Source: an uncultured Treponema sp.
Lineage (GTDB): Bacteria; Spirochaetota; Spirochaetia; Treponematales; Treponemataceae
Length of the DNA: 35,772 bases
Direction: 5' to 3'
Assembly: GCA_946410085.1 (NCBI GenBank)
Contig: CAMJZA010000036.1
Span: 1-35,772, forward strand
Shown here: positions 12,706 through 21,468 of the stretch, one piece after another
How the letters are laid out: each line of letters starts with the position of its first letter
Numbering within the stretch: the first letter of the stretch is position 1
Position numbers and translations under genes: made by a program
Notes under the pieces: model-generated
What the model was told of the DNA's origin: nothing
What the model saw: only the letters and a program-made list of their open reading frames with translations
The model's database searches: none

Positions 12706-13994
12706 TGTGCTATTATCCTTTCATCATGCAACGCATCTTTGCTTTCATCCGCCGGGAGGCGGTGTTCTGCATCGCGGCCCTCTGCGCACTGGTGAGTGCC
12801 TTTTTTGTACCGCCGACGGCCGCCTACCTTTCGTACATTGACTGGGATACCCTCTTCATTCTGTTTTCCCTCATGGCCGTCATTGCAGCCCTGCGGGACT
12901 GCGGCGTATTTGACCGGATGGCATACGTCCTCTGCGGACACATCCACCAGCTGCGGCTCCTGTGCGCCGTGCTCGTGCTCCTGTGCTTCGGCACGAGCAT
13001 GCTGATTACGAACGACGTCGCCCTGCTGACCTTCGTGCCCTTTACGCTCGCCCTCCTGGGAGCGGCGGCAAGCGGGCGGGTAGTCCTGCGGACCGTCGTG
13101 CTGGAAACGGTCGCGGCGAACATGGGCAGCATGCTCACTCCCCTGGGTAATCCCCAGAACCTCTTCCTGTTTTCCAAGATGGGTATCGGCATCGGCCGCT
13201 TCATGCTGATCATCCTCCCGTATTCGGCGGTCAGCCTTTGGCTTTTGTGCCTGTCGCTGCGCCTGATTCCCCGGATCCACCTGTCGGTGTCCGGCGTTCC
13301 CGCAGCTCCTGCGGAACCCGCCCCGCGCACTGCTGCCACGGCTGGCAGTGCGGCAGCGGACCCGCGCGTGACATCCGCTGCGGGCGTGATTCCCGGCGGG
13401 GCAGGGCAGAGGCCGCCGCACGGGATGCAACCCCGGATGGCAGGATTGCCACAGTCCGTGCAGCTGACCCTGTATGCCGTCCTCTTTGTCCTCTGTCTCC
13501 TGTGCGTGCTGCGTCTGGTACCCAAATGGATTGCGGCAGTGGCAGTGTCCGGCAGCCTCCTGTGCTTAAACCGGAAGGTCCTGAAAAGCGTGGACTACAT
13601 GCTCCTCCTGACCTTTGCGGCATTCTTTGTCTTTACCGGAAACATGGCGGCCCTGCCTTCCGTGCGTGCTTTTCTTGAAAATGCGGTTTCGGGCCATGAG
13701 TTTGCCGTCTCGCTTCTGTGCAGTCAGGTTATCAGCAACGTTCCCGCGACGCTCCTTCTGTATCCCTTTGCGCAGGATGTCTCCCCGCTCCTCGTGGGCG
13801 TGAACGTCGGCGGCCTGGGAAGCCTCGTCGCCTCCCTCGCAAGCCTGATTTCCTTTAAGCTCTATGCCGGTGCCCGGAAGCGGCTTTCCCTGCCTTCCGC
13901 CGGGCGCTACCTGGCGGCCTTTACCCTGGCAAACGTCCTCTTTCTTGTCGTGCTGTGCGGGCTCTTTTTCTGCCTGCGGTTTTTTGCCCGCTGA
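12705..13994 (+). CDS. SLC13/ArsB-like (IT superfamily) permease
   Basis: A 429-residue polytopic membrane protein of the ion-transporter superfamily (CitMHS/ArsB/NhaD-like). The two pseudo-symmetric halves carry the expected loops: MLITNDVALLTFVPF and NMGSMLTPLGNPQNLFLF in the first, VISNVPATLLLYPF and NVGGLGSLVASLASLISF in the second. Substrate could be an anion such as a dicarboxylate or arsenite, or sodium; it cannot be predicted. Between the halves, about residues 200-260 form a Pro/Ala/Gly-rich cytoplasmic linker. The ATG at 12705 has a GGGAGG seven bases upstream; a second ATG lies at 12726. It is divergent from the nucleotidyltransferase gene. Confidence 0.85.
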   Translation: MCYYPFIMQRIFAFIRREAVFCIAALCALVSAFFVPPTAAYLSYIDWDTLFILFSLMAVIAALRDCGVFDRMAYVLCGHIHQLRLLCAVLVLLCFGTSMLITNDVALLTFVPFTLALLGAAASGRVVLRTVVLETVAANMGSMLTPLGNPQNLFLFSKMGIGIGRFMLIILPYSAVSLWLLCLSLRLIPRIHLSVSGVPAAPAEPAPRTAATAGSAAADPRVTSAAGVIPGGAGQRPPHGMQPRMAGLPQSVQLTLYAVLFVLCLLCVLRLVPKWIAAVAVSGSLLCLNRKVLKSVDYMLLLTFAAFFVFTGNMAALPSVRAFLENAVSGHEFAVSLLCSQVISNVPATLLLYPFAQDVSPLLVGVNVGGLGSLVASLASLISFKLYAGARKRLSLPSAGRYLAAFTLANVLFLVVLCGLFFCLRFFAR

Positions 13995-14045
13995 GGTCTT
14001 TACGCAGCTGCCGCCCTGCTTCTGTGCTGCTCCCGCTCCAGGCCC

Positions 14046-14062
14046 CCTGCTCCGGGAGCAGG
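14046..14062. terminator. GC-rich hairpin between convergent genes
   Basis: CCTGCTC-CGG-GAGCAGG forms a tight 7-bp stem with a three-base loop between the permease and mutS2 stops. No T-tract follows on either strand, so it is at best a weak or factor-assisted bidirectional terminator. Confidence 0.4.
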
Positions 14063-14069
14063 TCAGGCG

Positions 14070-16667
14070 TTACAGGAGCGAGACGTAGGTCTTGCCGGTG
14101 CCGCCGTCTTCCGGCGGGGCAAAATGGAATTCCTTGACGCCCGGATAGTGGGACAGGTAATCGTGCACGGCCTGCTGGAGGATTCCCGAGCCTTTCCCGT
14201 GGATGACCGAAAAATGCTTGAAGTCGTGGATGATGCAAAGGTCTATCTGGTGTTCCAGTTCCTTCATCGCCTCCTCGCTCCGCATGCCCAGCAGGCGCAG
14301 CTCAAACTTGGGCCGCTCGTCGTCAATCCCGGTTACGGAAGGGGCTTCTATTTCCACCCGGGGGCCGCCGGTACCCGGCTTCGGGGGCAGGAGGTAAATC
14401 TGTCCCCTGGGGACATTCATTTTCAGTGAACCGAACTGGACGCTCCAGCTTCCGTCCTTGTTGTCGGCAAGGAGGGTTCCCTGCAGCTTCTTTGCACCGG
14501 CAAGGACTTCCCTGCCGGGCTCAAAGGTCAGCTCCTGCTTCCGCTGCCGTATCTGTGCCCGGCGGCTTTCCTGTGCGTCCGTCCTGCCGCTTTCCTGCCG
14601 GTCCGGTACGCTTGCCAGCGCAAATGCCTCCGCTGCCGAAAGCCGTTTCCTGCTTTTCTTTTTTGACCCCTGTGCGTGCGAGCCTTCCCGTGCCTTTGAA
14701 AGCCGGATGCCGTTTTCGGCAATCTGCTCCTCCTCCTGCTGCTGCCGCTCCTTTTCTTCCTCGAGCTTGAGCCGGTCTGCTTCCAGCTGCCGGTCCCGCT
14801 CCGCTATGTCCTTTTCCAGTTCGCCGATGAACGAGCGGACCTTGAGGGTCTTTTCGCGGGTAATCTCGCCTTCCCGCAGTTCCCGCACGAGGTTTTCGAG
14901 CAGGCTCCGCGTTTCAACGAGGAAGCGGCTTTCCTGGACACTGTGCTGCTCCCGCAGCTCCAGCTCCCGCGCGTGGATTGCAAGTTCCCGTCCGTGCAGC
15001 CTGGCGGTTTTTGCGGCAAGCTCTGCGTTCCTGATCCGCTCTTCCCGCAGCAGTGCGTCTATTTCCGCGTGCTTTTCGGTCAGCCCCTTGATGAGGGCGG
15101 AAACGTCAGCCTTCTCGCCCGCGATGTATGCGCCGGCCTGTGCGACGATTGCTTCCGGCAGGCCGGACCTGCGGGCTATGTCGAGCGCGTGGCTCTCGCC
15201 GGGAACTCCCATCAGCAGGCGGTAGGTGGGGCTGAGCGTGCCGGGATCAAATTCGACCGAAGCGTTGATGCAGCCGGGTTTCGTGTAGCCGTAGTTCTTG
15301 AGGATGCCGTGGTGGGTCGTCACGAGGACAAAGGCGCTGCGTTCTATGAGCGTGTCCAGCACCGCCATCGCGATGGCGCCTCCTTCCTGCGGGTCGGTAC
15401 CGCTGCCCAGTTCGTCAAGCAGGACCAGGCTGTCCCCGTCCGCACACTGCACGATTTCTGCCATCTTCTTCATGTGGCTCGAGAAAGTGCTCAGCGATTC
15501 GTCAATCGACTGCTCGTCGCCGATGTCGGCATAGACGGAACTGAAAAAGGGCAGCTTTGTTCCGTCGTCCGCCGGGACGGGAAAGCCCGCCTGGTTCATC
15601 AGGGCAAAGAGGGCGACCGTCTTGAGCGTAACGGTCTTGCCGCCGGTGTTGGGGCCGGTGATGATCAGGATGTTCTTGCCGTCCATGAAGCTGATGTCCA
15701 CCGGAACCGCCTTTTCGCCGAGCAGGGGATGGCGGGCAGCCTTGATGAGCGGCGGCTCCTGCCTCCGGTCGCAGTCTTCCGCAAAACAGCCCTTGACGGA
15801 AACAAGGTAGCGGGCGGCGGCGAGCGTCGTGTCCATGAGGAGCAGCTGGCCGTGGGCCTGCTCCAGTTCTTCCTTGTACAGGGAAAGCCTTTCCGTCAGT
15901 TCGCGGAGGATTTTCTTTATCTCGTTTGCAAGGCGGGCTTCTTCCTGTACCAGCTCGTTGTTAGCCCTGACCGCCTCTTCCGGTTCAATGTACAGGGTTT
16001 GTCCCGAAGCGCTGACTTCATGGATGATGCCCGAAACCGTCCCCCGCCGGTCAGCCCGGACGGCGAGCAGCTGCCGGTCGCCCCGCATGACGGGCACGTT
16101 TGACTGCAGGAAGGCTTTCTGCGTGTTGTCTGCCGTGTACTTCCGTATTGCGCCTTCCGCTTCCTTCTGCAGCTCCCGGATCCTGTTCCGTATGGCCCTG
16201 AGTGCGGGCAGGTCCTTTACCTCTCCGTCCTTGTCCAGCACGGAAAACACCTCGGCTTCTGCCTGTGACAGGTCCGGCATGGACAGGGCATGTGCTTCAA
16301 GCTTTTTGAGGGGCAGGGAGGCTGCCGCTCCGCTGACGGCCTCCCGCAGCCGGTCCGCAGACTGGCACAGAAGGCCGAGCGCAAATGCCTGTTCCCGGCT
16401 CAGCTGTGCCCCTTCAATGCCCAAAAGCTTAAAGGAGTCCGTTACCGGCGGCCAGGGGGCAAGGGGGGCAGGGCGGGCAGACTTCAGGTAGACGGCCCAC
16501 TCCTTTCCGAGGGCCTTGAGCCCGGCAATCTCATCCCGGTCCGTGACGGGTTCCCGCCTGAGGAGCAGGGCCTTTCCCTCCTCGCTTGCCGCAAAGCGGG
16601 CGACCTGGTTCCGTATGCGGTAAAAATCCAGTTCCTCTGCCGTCTGACCTGAAAGATGTTCGCTCAT
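14070..16667 (-). CDS. mutS2: MutS2 (Smr-domain DNA/ribosome endonuclease)
   Basis: An 865-residue MutS2. After the N-terminal core and clamp comes the ATPase: Walker A GPNTGGKT at 338-345, then FSSVYADIGDEQSIDESLSTFSSH, Walker B LVLLDELGSGTDPQEGG and TTHHGILKNYGY. A long charged coiled-coil follows. The C-terminal Smr domain has LLGMRSEEAMKEL and VIHGKGSGIL. MutS2 lacks the mismatch-recognition domain of MutS; it has been linked to suppression of homologous recombination and, in Bacillus, to rescue of collided ribosomes. The Smr LDLRG-type motif reads LRLLG here, so nuclease activity may be altered. The ATG at 16667 has no Shine-Dalgarno sequence. Confidence 0.95.
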   Translation of the reverse strand: MSEHLSGQTAEELDFYRIRNQVARFAASEEGKALLLRREPVTDRDEIAGLKALGKEWAVYLKSARPAPLAPWPPVTDSFKLLGIEGAQLSREQAFALGLLCQSADRLREAVSGAAASLPLKKLEAHALSMPDLSQAEAEVFSVLDKDGEVKDLPALRAIRNRIRELQKEAEGAIRKYTADNTQKAFLQSNVPVMRGDRQLLAVRADRRGTVSGIIHEVSASGQTLYIEPEEAVRANNELVQEEARLANEIKKILRELTERLSLYKEELEQAHGQLLLMDTTLAAARYLVSVKGCFAEDCDRRQEPPLIKAARHPLLGEKAVPVDISFMDGKNILIITGPNTGGKTVTLKTVALFALMNQAGFPVPADDGTKLPFFSSVYADIGDEQSIDESLSTFSSHMKKMAEIVQCADGDSLVLLDELGSGTDPQEGGAIAMAVLDTLIERSAFVLVTTHHGILKNYGYTKPGCINASVEFDPGTLSPTYRLLMGVPGESHALDIARRSGLPEAIVAQAGAYIAGEKADVSALIKGLTEKHAEIDALLREERIRNAELAAKTARLHGRELAIHARELELREQHSVQESRFLVETRSLLENLVRELREGEITREKTLKVRSFIGELEKDIAERDRQLEADRLKLEEEKERQQQEEEQIAENGIRLSKAREGSHAQGSKKKSRKRLSAAEAFALASVPDRQESGRTDAQESRRAQIRQRKQELTFEPGREVLAGAKKLQGTLLADNKDGSWSVQFGSLKMNVPRGQIYLLPPKPGTGGPRVEIEAPSVTGIDDERPKFELRLLGMRSEEAMKELEHQIDLCIIHDFKHFSVIHGKGSGILQQAVHDYLSHYPGVKEFHFAPPEDGGTGKTYVSLL

Positions 16668-16676
16668 AGTGACGCT

Positions 16677-16704
16677 ATCATAGCGGAAAAAGCGCCTTTG
16701 TAAA
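16677..16704 (-). promoter_or_regulatory. mutS2 promoter
   Basis: Leftward -35 TTTACA (16699-16704) and -10 TATGAT (16677-16682), 16-bp spacer. The predicted start near 16670 leaves only about three bases before the ATG at 16667. Confidence 0.6.
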
Positions 16705-16733
16705 AGAGGAATGCCAGACTGTCAGGGACGCCG

Positions 16734-18401
16734 TCAGGTCGAGTGCCGGGCGGCCTGCTCCATGGCCGAAGAGATGCGGTAGGCGTGGTCGCCGAATTTC
16801 TCTATCTGGCGCACGAGGTCTATGTACATGAGTTCGGTCTTGACCTCCGCACCGCTTTCCAGCCGCTTGCGGGCAAGCTTCTTGAGTGCCTTGTGCTGCG
16901 CGTCAATCTGCGTTTCAATCTCTTCTGCCGTTGCAATCTCCTCTGCCGTCCAGCTCTCGTCAAGGTTCGCATGCACGATGTCGAATGCCTTTCCGGCGAG
17001 CGAGAGGTAGGGCTGCAGTTTTTCCAGGTCCTCCTTGGAAAACTGCATGTTCTTGTCCACGCTCTTTTTTATCATGACCCCGATGCTGTAGCATTCGTCG
17101 CTCATGCTCTCGATGTCTTCGACAATCTGCATCATGCGGGTCACATCTGCGGTCTGCTTTTCCGTCAGCGGCAGCTTGGAGCAGGAAACGAGGTAGCTGG
17201 TCAGCCCTTCTTCCATCTGGTCAACGTAGTCCTCTTTCTGGGTCAAAAGGTCAAAGTACTCCTTGACGAAGGTGTCCGAATTCCCGCTGAAACCGACCTG
17301 CACGCAGCGGAACATCTGGGCGACGTTTTCCGCCATGTCAAAGATTTCCTTTTCAGCCCGGACCAGGTAGGCAACGGCATTTTCCCGTCCTCCCGTTTCG
17401 CTGAACTCGAGGGTGTAGACGTTCTGCTGCTCCGTCGCCTTCGTCTTGATGATTTTTTCCGAGATGGCCGCAAACTGCTTCGTGAAGGGCAGGAACACGA
17501 TCGCCGTTATCGTCTTGAGCAGGGTATGCAGGGCTGCAATGTGGAAGCTGATGTTCTGTGCCACCGGGCCCGGTACGACAAAATCGACGAGCTGGAGGAG
17601 CGGAACAAAGAAGATGATGGCGAAGAACGCCATGACCGCATTGAAGGTAACGTGGATAAAGGCTGCCCGTTTCGCGTTTTCCTTACTGCCCCATGCGGCA
17701 AGCACTGCATCAATGGTAGAACCGACCTCGCTTCCGATGACGAGCGAGGCAGAAAATTCCCAGCTGATGAGCTTGTTGTAGGCGAGCGTGATGACGATTG
17801 CCGTCGCCGCCGAGGAGGAGTGCAGGAGGGCCGTGATGAGCAGGCCGATGACAACCCCGATGATGATGGAAACGAAGCCCCAGTCGTCCAGTGCGGAGAT
17901 GAAGTTTAAATTGCCGCTGTCCGGTGCGATGGCCCCCGAAAGCATGTCCAGGCCGAGGAAGAGCATGGAAAATCCCATCAGGGCTTCGCCGAGGTTCTCC
18001 TGCCGCAGTTTTTTCATCGTGTAGAGCAGGAAGCCGATGCCGAAGATGGGGATGGCGAACGAGGAGATGCTGAAGTTAAAGCCGAAGAAGGAAACGATCC
18101 ATGCCGTAATCGTCGTTCCGATGTTGGCACCGAAGATGACGCCGACCGACTGCTGCAGGGTCAGGAGCCCCGCATTGACGAAGGTGACGACCATGACCGT
18201 CGTTGCTCCCGACGACTGGATGATCATCGTAATCATCATGCCCGTGATGAGGGCGAGGAAGCGGTTGCTCGTCATGAGTCCGAGGGCCTTCTTGAGGCTG
18301 TTGCCCGCGCTTTTCTGGATGCCTTCGCTCATCAGCTTCATGCCGAAGAGGAGGAAGCCGAGGCTGCCGCCCAGCTGAAAGACCAGTTTTACGAAACTCA
18401 T
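16734..18401 (-). CDS. Na/Pi cotransporter with C-terminal PhoU-like domain
   Basis: A 555-residue membrane protein of the Na/Pi-cotransporter II family (NptA/YjbB type). Two inverted QSSGATT/SSSAAT-type repeats carry the transport path: IIQSSGATTVMVVTFVNAG and GANIGTTITAW in the first, LLHSSSAATAIVITLAY and GSEVGSTIDAVLAAWG in the second. From about residue 340 the protein is soluble and helical, resembling PhoU bundles that regulate phosphate flux. In bacteria such fusions often export or balance phosphate. The ATG at 18401 has GGGAGG upstream and lies one base after the previous gene's stop, so it ends a three-gene unit with the heparinase-like gene. Confidence 0.9.
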   Translation of the reverse strand: MSFVKLVFQLGGSLGFLLFGMKLMSEGIQKSAGNSLKKALGLMTSNRFLALITGMMITMIIQSSGATTVMVVTFVNAGLLTLQQSVGVIFGANIGTTITAWIVSFFGFNFSISSFAIPIFGIGFLLYTMKKLRQENLGEALMGFSMLFLGLDMLSGAIAPDSGNLNFISALDDWGFVSIIIGVVIGLLITALLHSSSAATAIVITLAYNKLISWEFSASLVIGSEVGSTIDAVLAAWGSKENAKRAAFIHVTFNAVMAFFAIIFFVPLLQLVDFVVPGPVAQNISFHIAALHTLLKTITAIVFLPFTKQFAAISEKIIKTKATEQQNVYTLEFSETGGRENAVAYLVRAEKEIFDMAENVAQMFRCVQVGFSGNSDTFVKEYFDLLTQKEDYVDQMEEGLTSYLVSCSKLPLTEKQTADVTRMMQIVEDIESMSDECYSIGVMIKKSVDKNMQFSKEDLEKLQPYLSLAGKAFDIVHANLDESWTAEEIATAEEIETQIDAQHKALKKLARKRLESGAEVKTELMYIDLVRQIEKFGDHAYRISSAMEQAARHST

Positions 18402-18402
18402 A

Positions 18403-19200
18403 TTACGCCTCCCGTCCGTAGGCTGCAATCTGCGTCAGGGCGGGAAAGGGGGACGGATCGTCCGCCTTTATGAGCTTGTGGAATGTCAGCGACGTGACTT
18501 TCTTTGCAGGGAAGGAGAAGCGCTGCTCTGCCCCGGTCTTTTCAAAGTGCAGCGTGAGGGAACTGCCGTCGGAAAACGAAATCGTTCCCTGGGTCCACCA
18601 GGCGTCGTGGGGAAAGTCCGCCCGCAGCCAGATGCCGATTGCCGTCAGTGCAACTTCCCTGCCGAATTCCAGATGGAACTCGGCCTCGGGGTCCCGGTTG
18701 ATTCCCCAGCTTGAATAGGGCCACTCGCCGTGAAAGCTGTTTGCGACAAGGCCGTCCACCGCATTGCGCGAGGCGAATACCGACTCTCCCCGCGTCTCGA
18801 CGTTTGCCCAGGTGTGGGGGAACAGGCCCGTATTGCCGTGGAAGTCCCAGGGGTTACAGGCGAGGTTCCGCTCCTGCGCCACTTCCGCTTCCGTTGCCTC
18901 GCGGACGTAGAGGTAGTGCCGCTTGCCGCTGAAAGACGACGGGCTGTATGACAGCTTTGCCTCTCCGAAGGGAATGGGGAAGCTGTAGGGACCCGTGTAG
19001 AACAGGACTGCCCCGTCCATTGCATCGTCGAGCTTGACGTAGATGAATGCATTTTCCCGGTCGCAGCGAAGCTCTATCCGGTCGCCCTCCCGGTATTCGC
19101 CGTCATAGACGGCCCACAGTTCTGCCGGCGAGCTGCCGGAAGATTCTTTTTCAAGCTTCCTGGTTCCATCAGAGCCACAAATACTGATGTTGCACTTCAT
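18403..19200 (-). CDS. discoidin-like (galactose-binding fold) protein
   Basis: A 265-residue protein without signal peptide or membrane segment. The C-terminal half (from about residue 130) has the look of an F5/8 type C fold: NVETRGESVFASRNAVDGLV, SSWGINRDPEAEFHLEFG, IGIWLRADFPHDAWW, GTISFSDGSSLTLHFEKTG and a final LTQIAAYG strand. The N-terminal half is beta-rich and unfamiliar. It starts 10 bp after the heparinase-like gene with AAGGGGAAG before the ATG, and ends one base before the phosphate transporter start. A sugar-binding or glycan-processing role beside the lyase-like protein is plausible; no catalytic motif is visible. Confidence 0.65.
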   Translation of the reverse strand: MKCNISICGSDGTRKLEKESSGSSPAELWAVYDGEYREGDRIELRCDRENAFIYVKLDDAMDGAVLFYTGPYSFPIPFGEAKLSYSPSSFSGKRHYLYVREATEAEVAQERNLACNPWDFHGNTGLFPHTWANVETRGESVFASRNAVDGLVANSFHGEWPYSSWGINRDPEAEFHLEFGREVALTAIGIWLRADFPHDAWWTQGTISFSDGSSLTLHFEKTGAEQRFSFPAKKVTSLTFHKLIKADDPSPFPALTQIAAYGREA

Positions 19201-19210
19201 TGTCTTCCCC

Positions 19211-21187
19211 TTACGTAATCTCTATATGTATTTCGTGTATTCCGCGTATTTCACTGCTGAACGCAATCCTGACCCGGTACAGGCTCCCTTTCCATGCCCG
19301 CCTGAGCCGCTCGTCGTCAACGGCGATTTCTTCCACCCCGATTGCAGCTTCCGCTGTACCCGGGGCAGCTGCTGCCTGCCCGCCGATGGCCTTGAAAGTG
19401 ATGCGGCCGCTGCCTGCGCTGATGACGTTTCCTGCAATGACGGGCTTTTCGCACAGCATCAGGTTCAGGACAATCCGGTGGGGCCTTTCATCCGTGAAGG
19501 CAGCCCGGTCCCGGACACTGACGCCCGCATCCGAACAGGAGACCGTCCGCACATAGGAGGCAAGGCCGCAGCCTGCCGCGTAGCAGGGGGCAATGTCCTG
19601 CGTTATGCTGTCGCCGCTGACGTGCACGTCCCGGGCGCGGAATTCCGCTCCCGCTTCCTGCATGAGCCCGTCGATTTCCGGCAGGTTGTGGTAGGAGGAC
19701 TGCATGGTCCAGATCGCATAGCGGTCGGCCGAGAAGGTCTGCTTCGTGTAGCTGCCGACCCCGGCGTCTATGAGCAGGGGCTTCCCGTCCTTGTACAGGA
19801 TAAGGCTGCCTGTGTCGTTGTGATTGTGGCTGTCGCCGTTGCCGCCTGACTTGACGGCAAGGCTGTAGGCTCCCCGGTTCATGATGCTAACGCCGACGCT
19901 TGGATAGAATATGCTGTCACTGCAGCCGCTTCCGCCGGCCCTGCCAGCCGCAGCGGCTGCTTTTTCCGCCTCTGCCACGGACGTTGTCCCGGACGTTGGC
20001 CCATAGGAATCCAGTTCCGCAGCGCTTTCCAGCACCTGCAGCAGGTAAAAGAGGTTGCAGCCGCTTTCACAGCCCGCGGAAAGCCCCAGCAGCTTTTCCT
20101 GTACGGACGACTCCTTCCAGCTGCGGGCGGCAAAGCCGCAGAGGCGCCTGCTGCCGGTCCTTTTGCCGAAGCGGTATTCCCGGCAGCCGCTCATGCCTGC
20201 CGCGGGGGAACAGTCCGCAAAGTTGAAGAACCAGGGGCTGAAGGGTCTGCCGTCACTGCTGTCCCCGCCGACGTGCATGTTCACGACGTATTCGGCGATG
20301 TTTCTGATTTTCGGCAGGCTGAACACGGCAGCGGTCAGCCCTCCCGTGACGGCAGAAAGTATCTCGGCGGCATTGAAGAGGCACAGGCCTGCATGCCGGT
20401 AGTATTCCACCCCCTCGGAACAGCAGCCGTCTTCCCCGTAGTCCTTGAGAAAGCAGTCCAGTCCATAGAAGGCTTTTTTTATGATTTCCCTGCGGTCTGC
20501 GTCCGCCTGGGGCGTCAGGAAGGCCGTCAGCAGGACATTCTGGATAATCCAGGGGGTCCAGTTGCACATCGGCTCGTCCCCGTTTCCCATCCACCAGAAG
20601 TGGCAGGTCAGGAAGGGGCGGATGATGCGTTTTTCAAGTTCGGCGCGGATCCGCATGCACAGGAGCGGGGAAACGGCGTCCAGCCGGTCCCTGAGCAGGC
20701 GGTCGATGACGGCAAGCTGGGCCGCCGTCTCTGCCGCAAAGAGGTCTATCACGGGGAGCGCTGCGTCGGGCAGGGGGAGCTGGGGGGCGTCCCGCCGGTA
20801 GCTGTTGTGGGCGGGCAGCTGCCAGCCGCTTTCCTCGCAGAGCAGGAGTACGCCGTCGGCAATGTGGCCGATGAAGCGGCCTTTTCCTTCCATATATTCT
20901 GCCAGGGTCAGGAGGGTCAGTATGGCCCGGCGCTTGAAATACCGCCGTTCAAAGTGCACCCGGTTTCCGTCCCGGGAAAAGCGCAGGTAGTCGGAAGCAA
21001 GCAGGACCGACCAGCCAGTTCCCGCTTCCAGTGCTTCTGCTGCCTTTTCCGCTTCATGCGTCAGGTAGTCGGTCAGGTATGCCGGAATGCTTTCACGGAA
21101 CGTCCCCGCTGCAGGAAAGGCAGGGAGACAGGAAACGTCAAAGGAAGGAGGGAGTTTGTCAGCATAGCGATAGAAAATGGCTTCCAT
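19211..21187 (-). CDS. heparinase II/III-like polysaccharide lyase
   Basis: A 658-residue heparinase II/III-family protein. The N-terminal part should be the alpha/alpha barrel (WWMGNGDEPMCNWTPWIIQN, then YGEDGCCSEGVEYYRHAG). The C-terminal part is the beta domain opened by DSHNHNDTGSLILYKDGKPLLIDAGVG, the most conserved stretch of the family, followed by SSYHNLPEIDG. These enzymes cleave uronic-acid-containing polysaccharides by beta-elimination. No signal peptide is present, so it would act on imported oligosaccharides or has another role. The start at 21187 follows a good promoter; longer upstream frames run through the 22-bp tandem repeats and are not credible. Residues 425-455 include an Ala/Gly-rich low-complexity stretch. 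Confidence 0.85.
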   Translation of the reverse strand: MEAIFYRYADKLPPSFDVSCLPAFPAAGTFRESIPAYLTDYLTHEAEKAAEALEAGTGWSVLLASDYLRFSRDGNRVHFERRYFKRRAILTLLTLAEYMEGKGRFIGHIADGVLLLCEESGWQLPAHNSYRRDAPQLPLPDAALPVIDLFAAETAAQLAVIDRLLRDRLDAVSPLLCMRIRAELEKRIIRPFLTCHFWWMGNGDEPMCNWTPWIIQNVLLTAFLTPQADADRREIIKKAFYGLDCFLKDYGEDGCCSEGVEYYRHAGLCLFNAAEILSAVTGGLTAAVFSLPKIRNIAEYVVNMHVGGDSSDGRPFSPWFFNFADCSPAAGMSGCREYRFGKRTGSRRLCGFAARSWKESSVQEKLLGLSAGCESGCNLFYLLQVLESAAELDSYGPTSGTTSVAEAEKAAAAAGRAGGSGCSDSIFYPSVGVSIMNRGAYSLAVKSGGNGDSHNHNDTGSLILYKDGKPLLIDAGVGSYTKQTFSADRYAIWTMQSSYHNLPEIDGLMQEAGAEFRARDVHVSGDSITQDIAPCYAAGCGLASYVRTVSCSDAGVSVRDRAAFTDERPHRIVLNLMLCEKPVIAGNVISAGSGRITFKAIGGQAAAAPGTAEAAIGVEEIAVDDERLRRAWKGSLYRVRIAFSSEIRGIHEIHIEIT

Positions 21188-21201
21188 AACGGTCAGGTTC
21201 A

Positions 21202-21231
21202 AGTATAGTTTGCAAAAGGCCCTTGTGTCAA
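21202..21231 (-). promoter_or_regulatory. promoter of the heparinase-like operon
   Basis: Leftward -35 TTGACA (21226-21231) and -10 TATACT (21202-21207) with an 18-bp spacer. The predicted start near 21195 leaves a leader of roughly eight bases before the ATG at 21187. Confidence 0.7.
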
Positions 21232-21304
21232 CAAATACACGTACCGGTCGAACCGGGATGCGGCTCCGGCCGGGGATACATTTGGTGACAGCCGGTGCTT
21301 TCCC

Positions 21305-21414
21305 GGCTGTACGCTCGTACGCATCCGGCTGTACGCTCGTACGCGCCCGGCTGTACGCTCGTACACGTCCGGCTGTACGCTCGTACACGTCCGGCTGTAC
21401 GCTCGTACACGTCC
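21305..21414. repeat. five tandem 22-bp units with internal dyads
   Basis: Five consecutive 22-bp units start at 21305, 21327, 21349, 21371 and 21393, each opening GGCTGTACGCTCGTAC. The last three are identical; the first two differ only in the last six or so bases. A partial sixth unit begins at 21415. Units 3-5 hold the perfect dyad TGTACG-CT-CGTACA; units 1-2 hold a 5-bp-arm version. The 22-bp period is about two helical turns, so all dyads face the same side of the DNA. The array lies between divergent promoters, ending about 15 bp before the -35 box of the glycosyltransferase gene. Confidence 0.95.
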
Positions 21415-21429
21415 GGCTGCCCGCTGCCG

Positions 21430-21458
21430 TTGAGTAAAACGGAGAAATAGACTATCAT
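21430..21458 (+). promoter_or_regulatory. promoter of the glycosyltransferase cluster
   Basis: TTGAGT (21430-21435) and TATCAT (21453-21458) with a 17-bp spacer. The predicted start near 21465 is about four bases before the ATG at 21469, which has no Shine-Dalgarno sequence. Confidence 0.6.
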
Positions 21459-21468
21459 ATCTTTCCGT

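Noticed and set aside
21188-21438. N-terminal extension of the heparinase-like protein and other ORFs across the 22-bp repeats
   Set aside because: The residues are repeat translations (VRAYSRT, VYERTAG) and the promoter lies inside this stretch.
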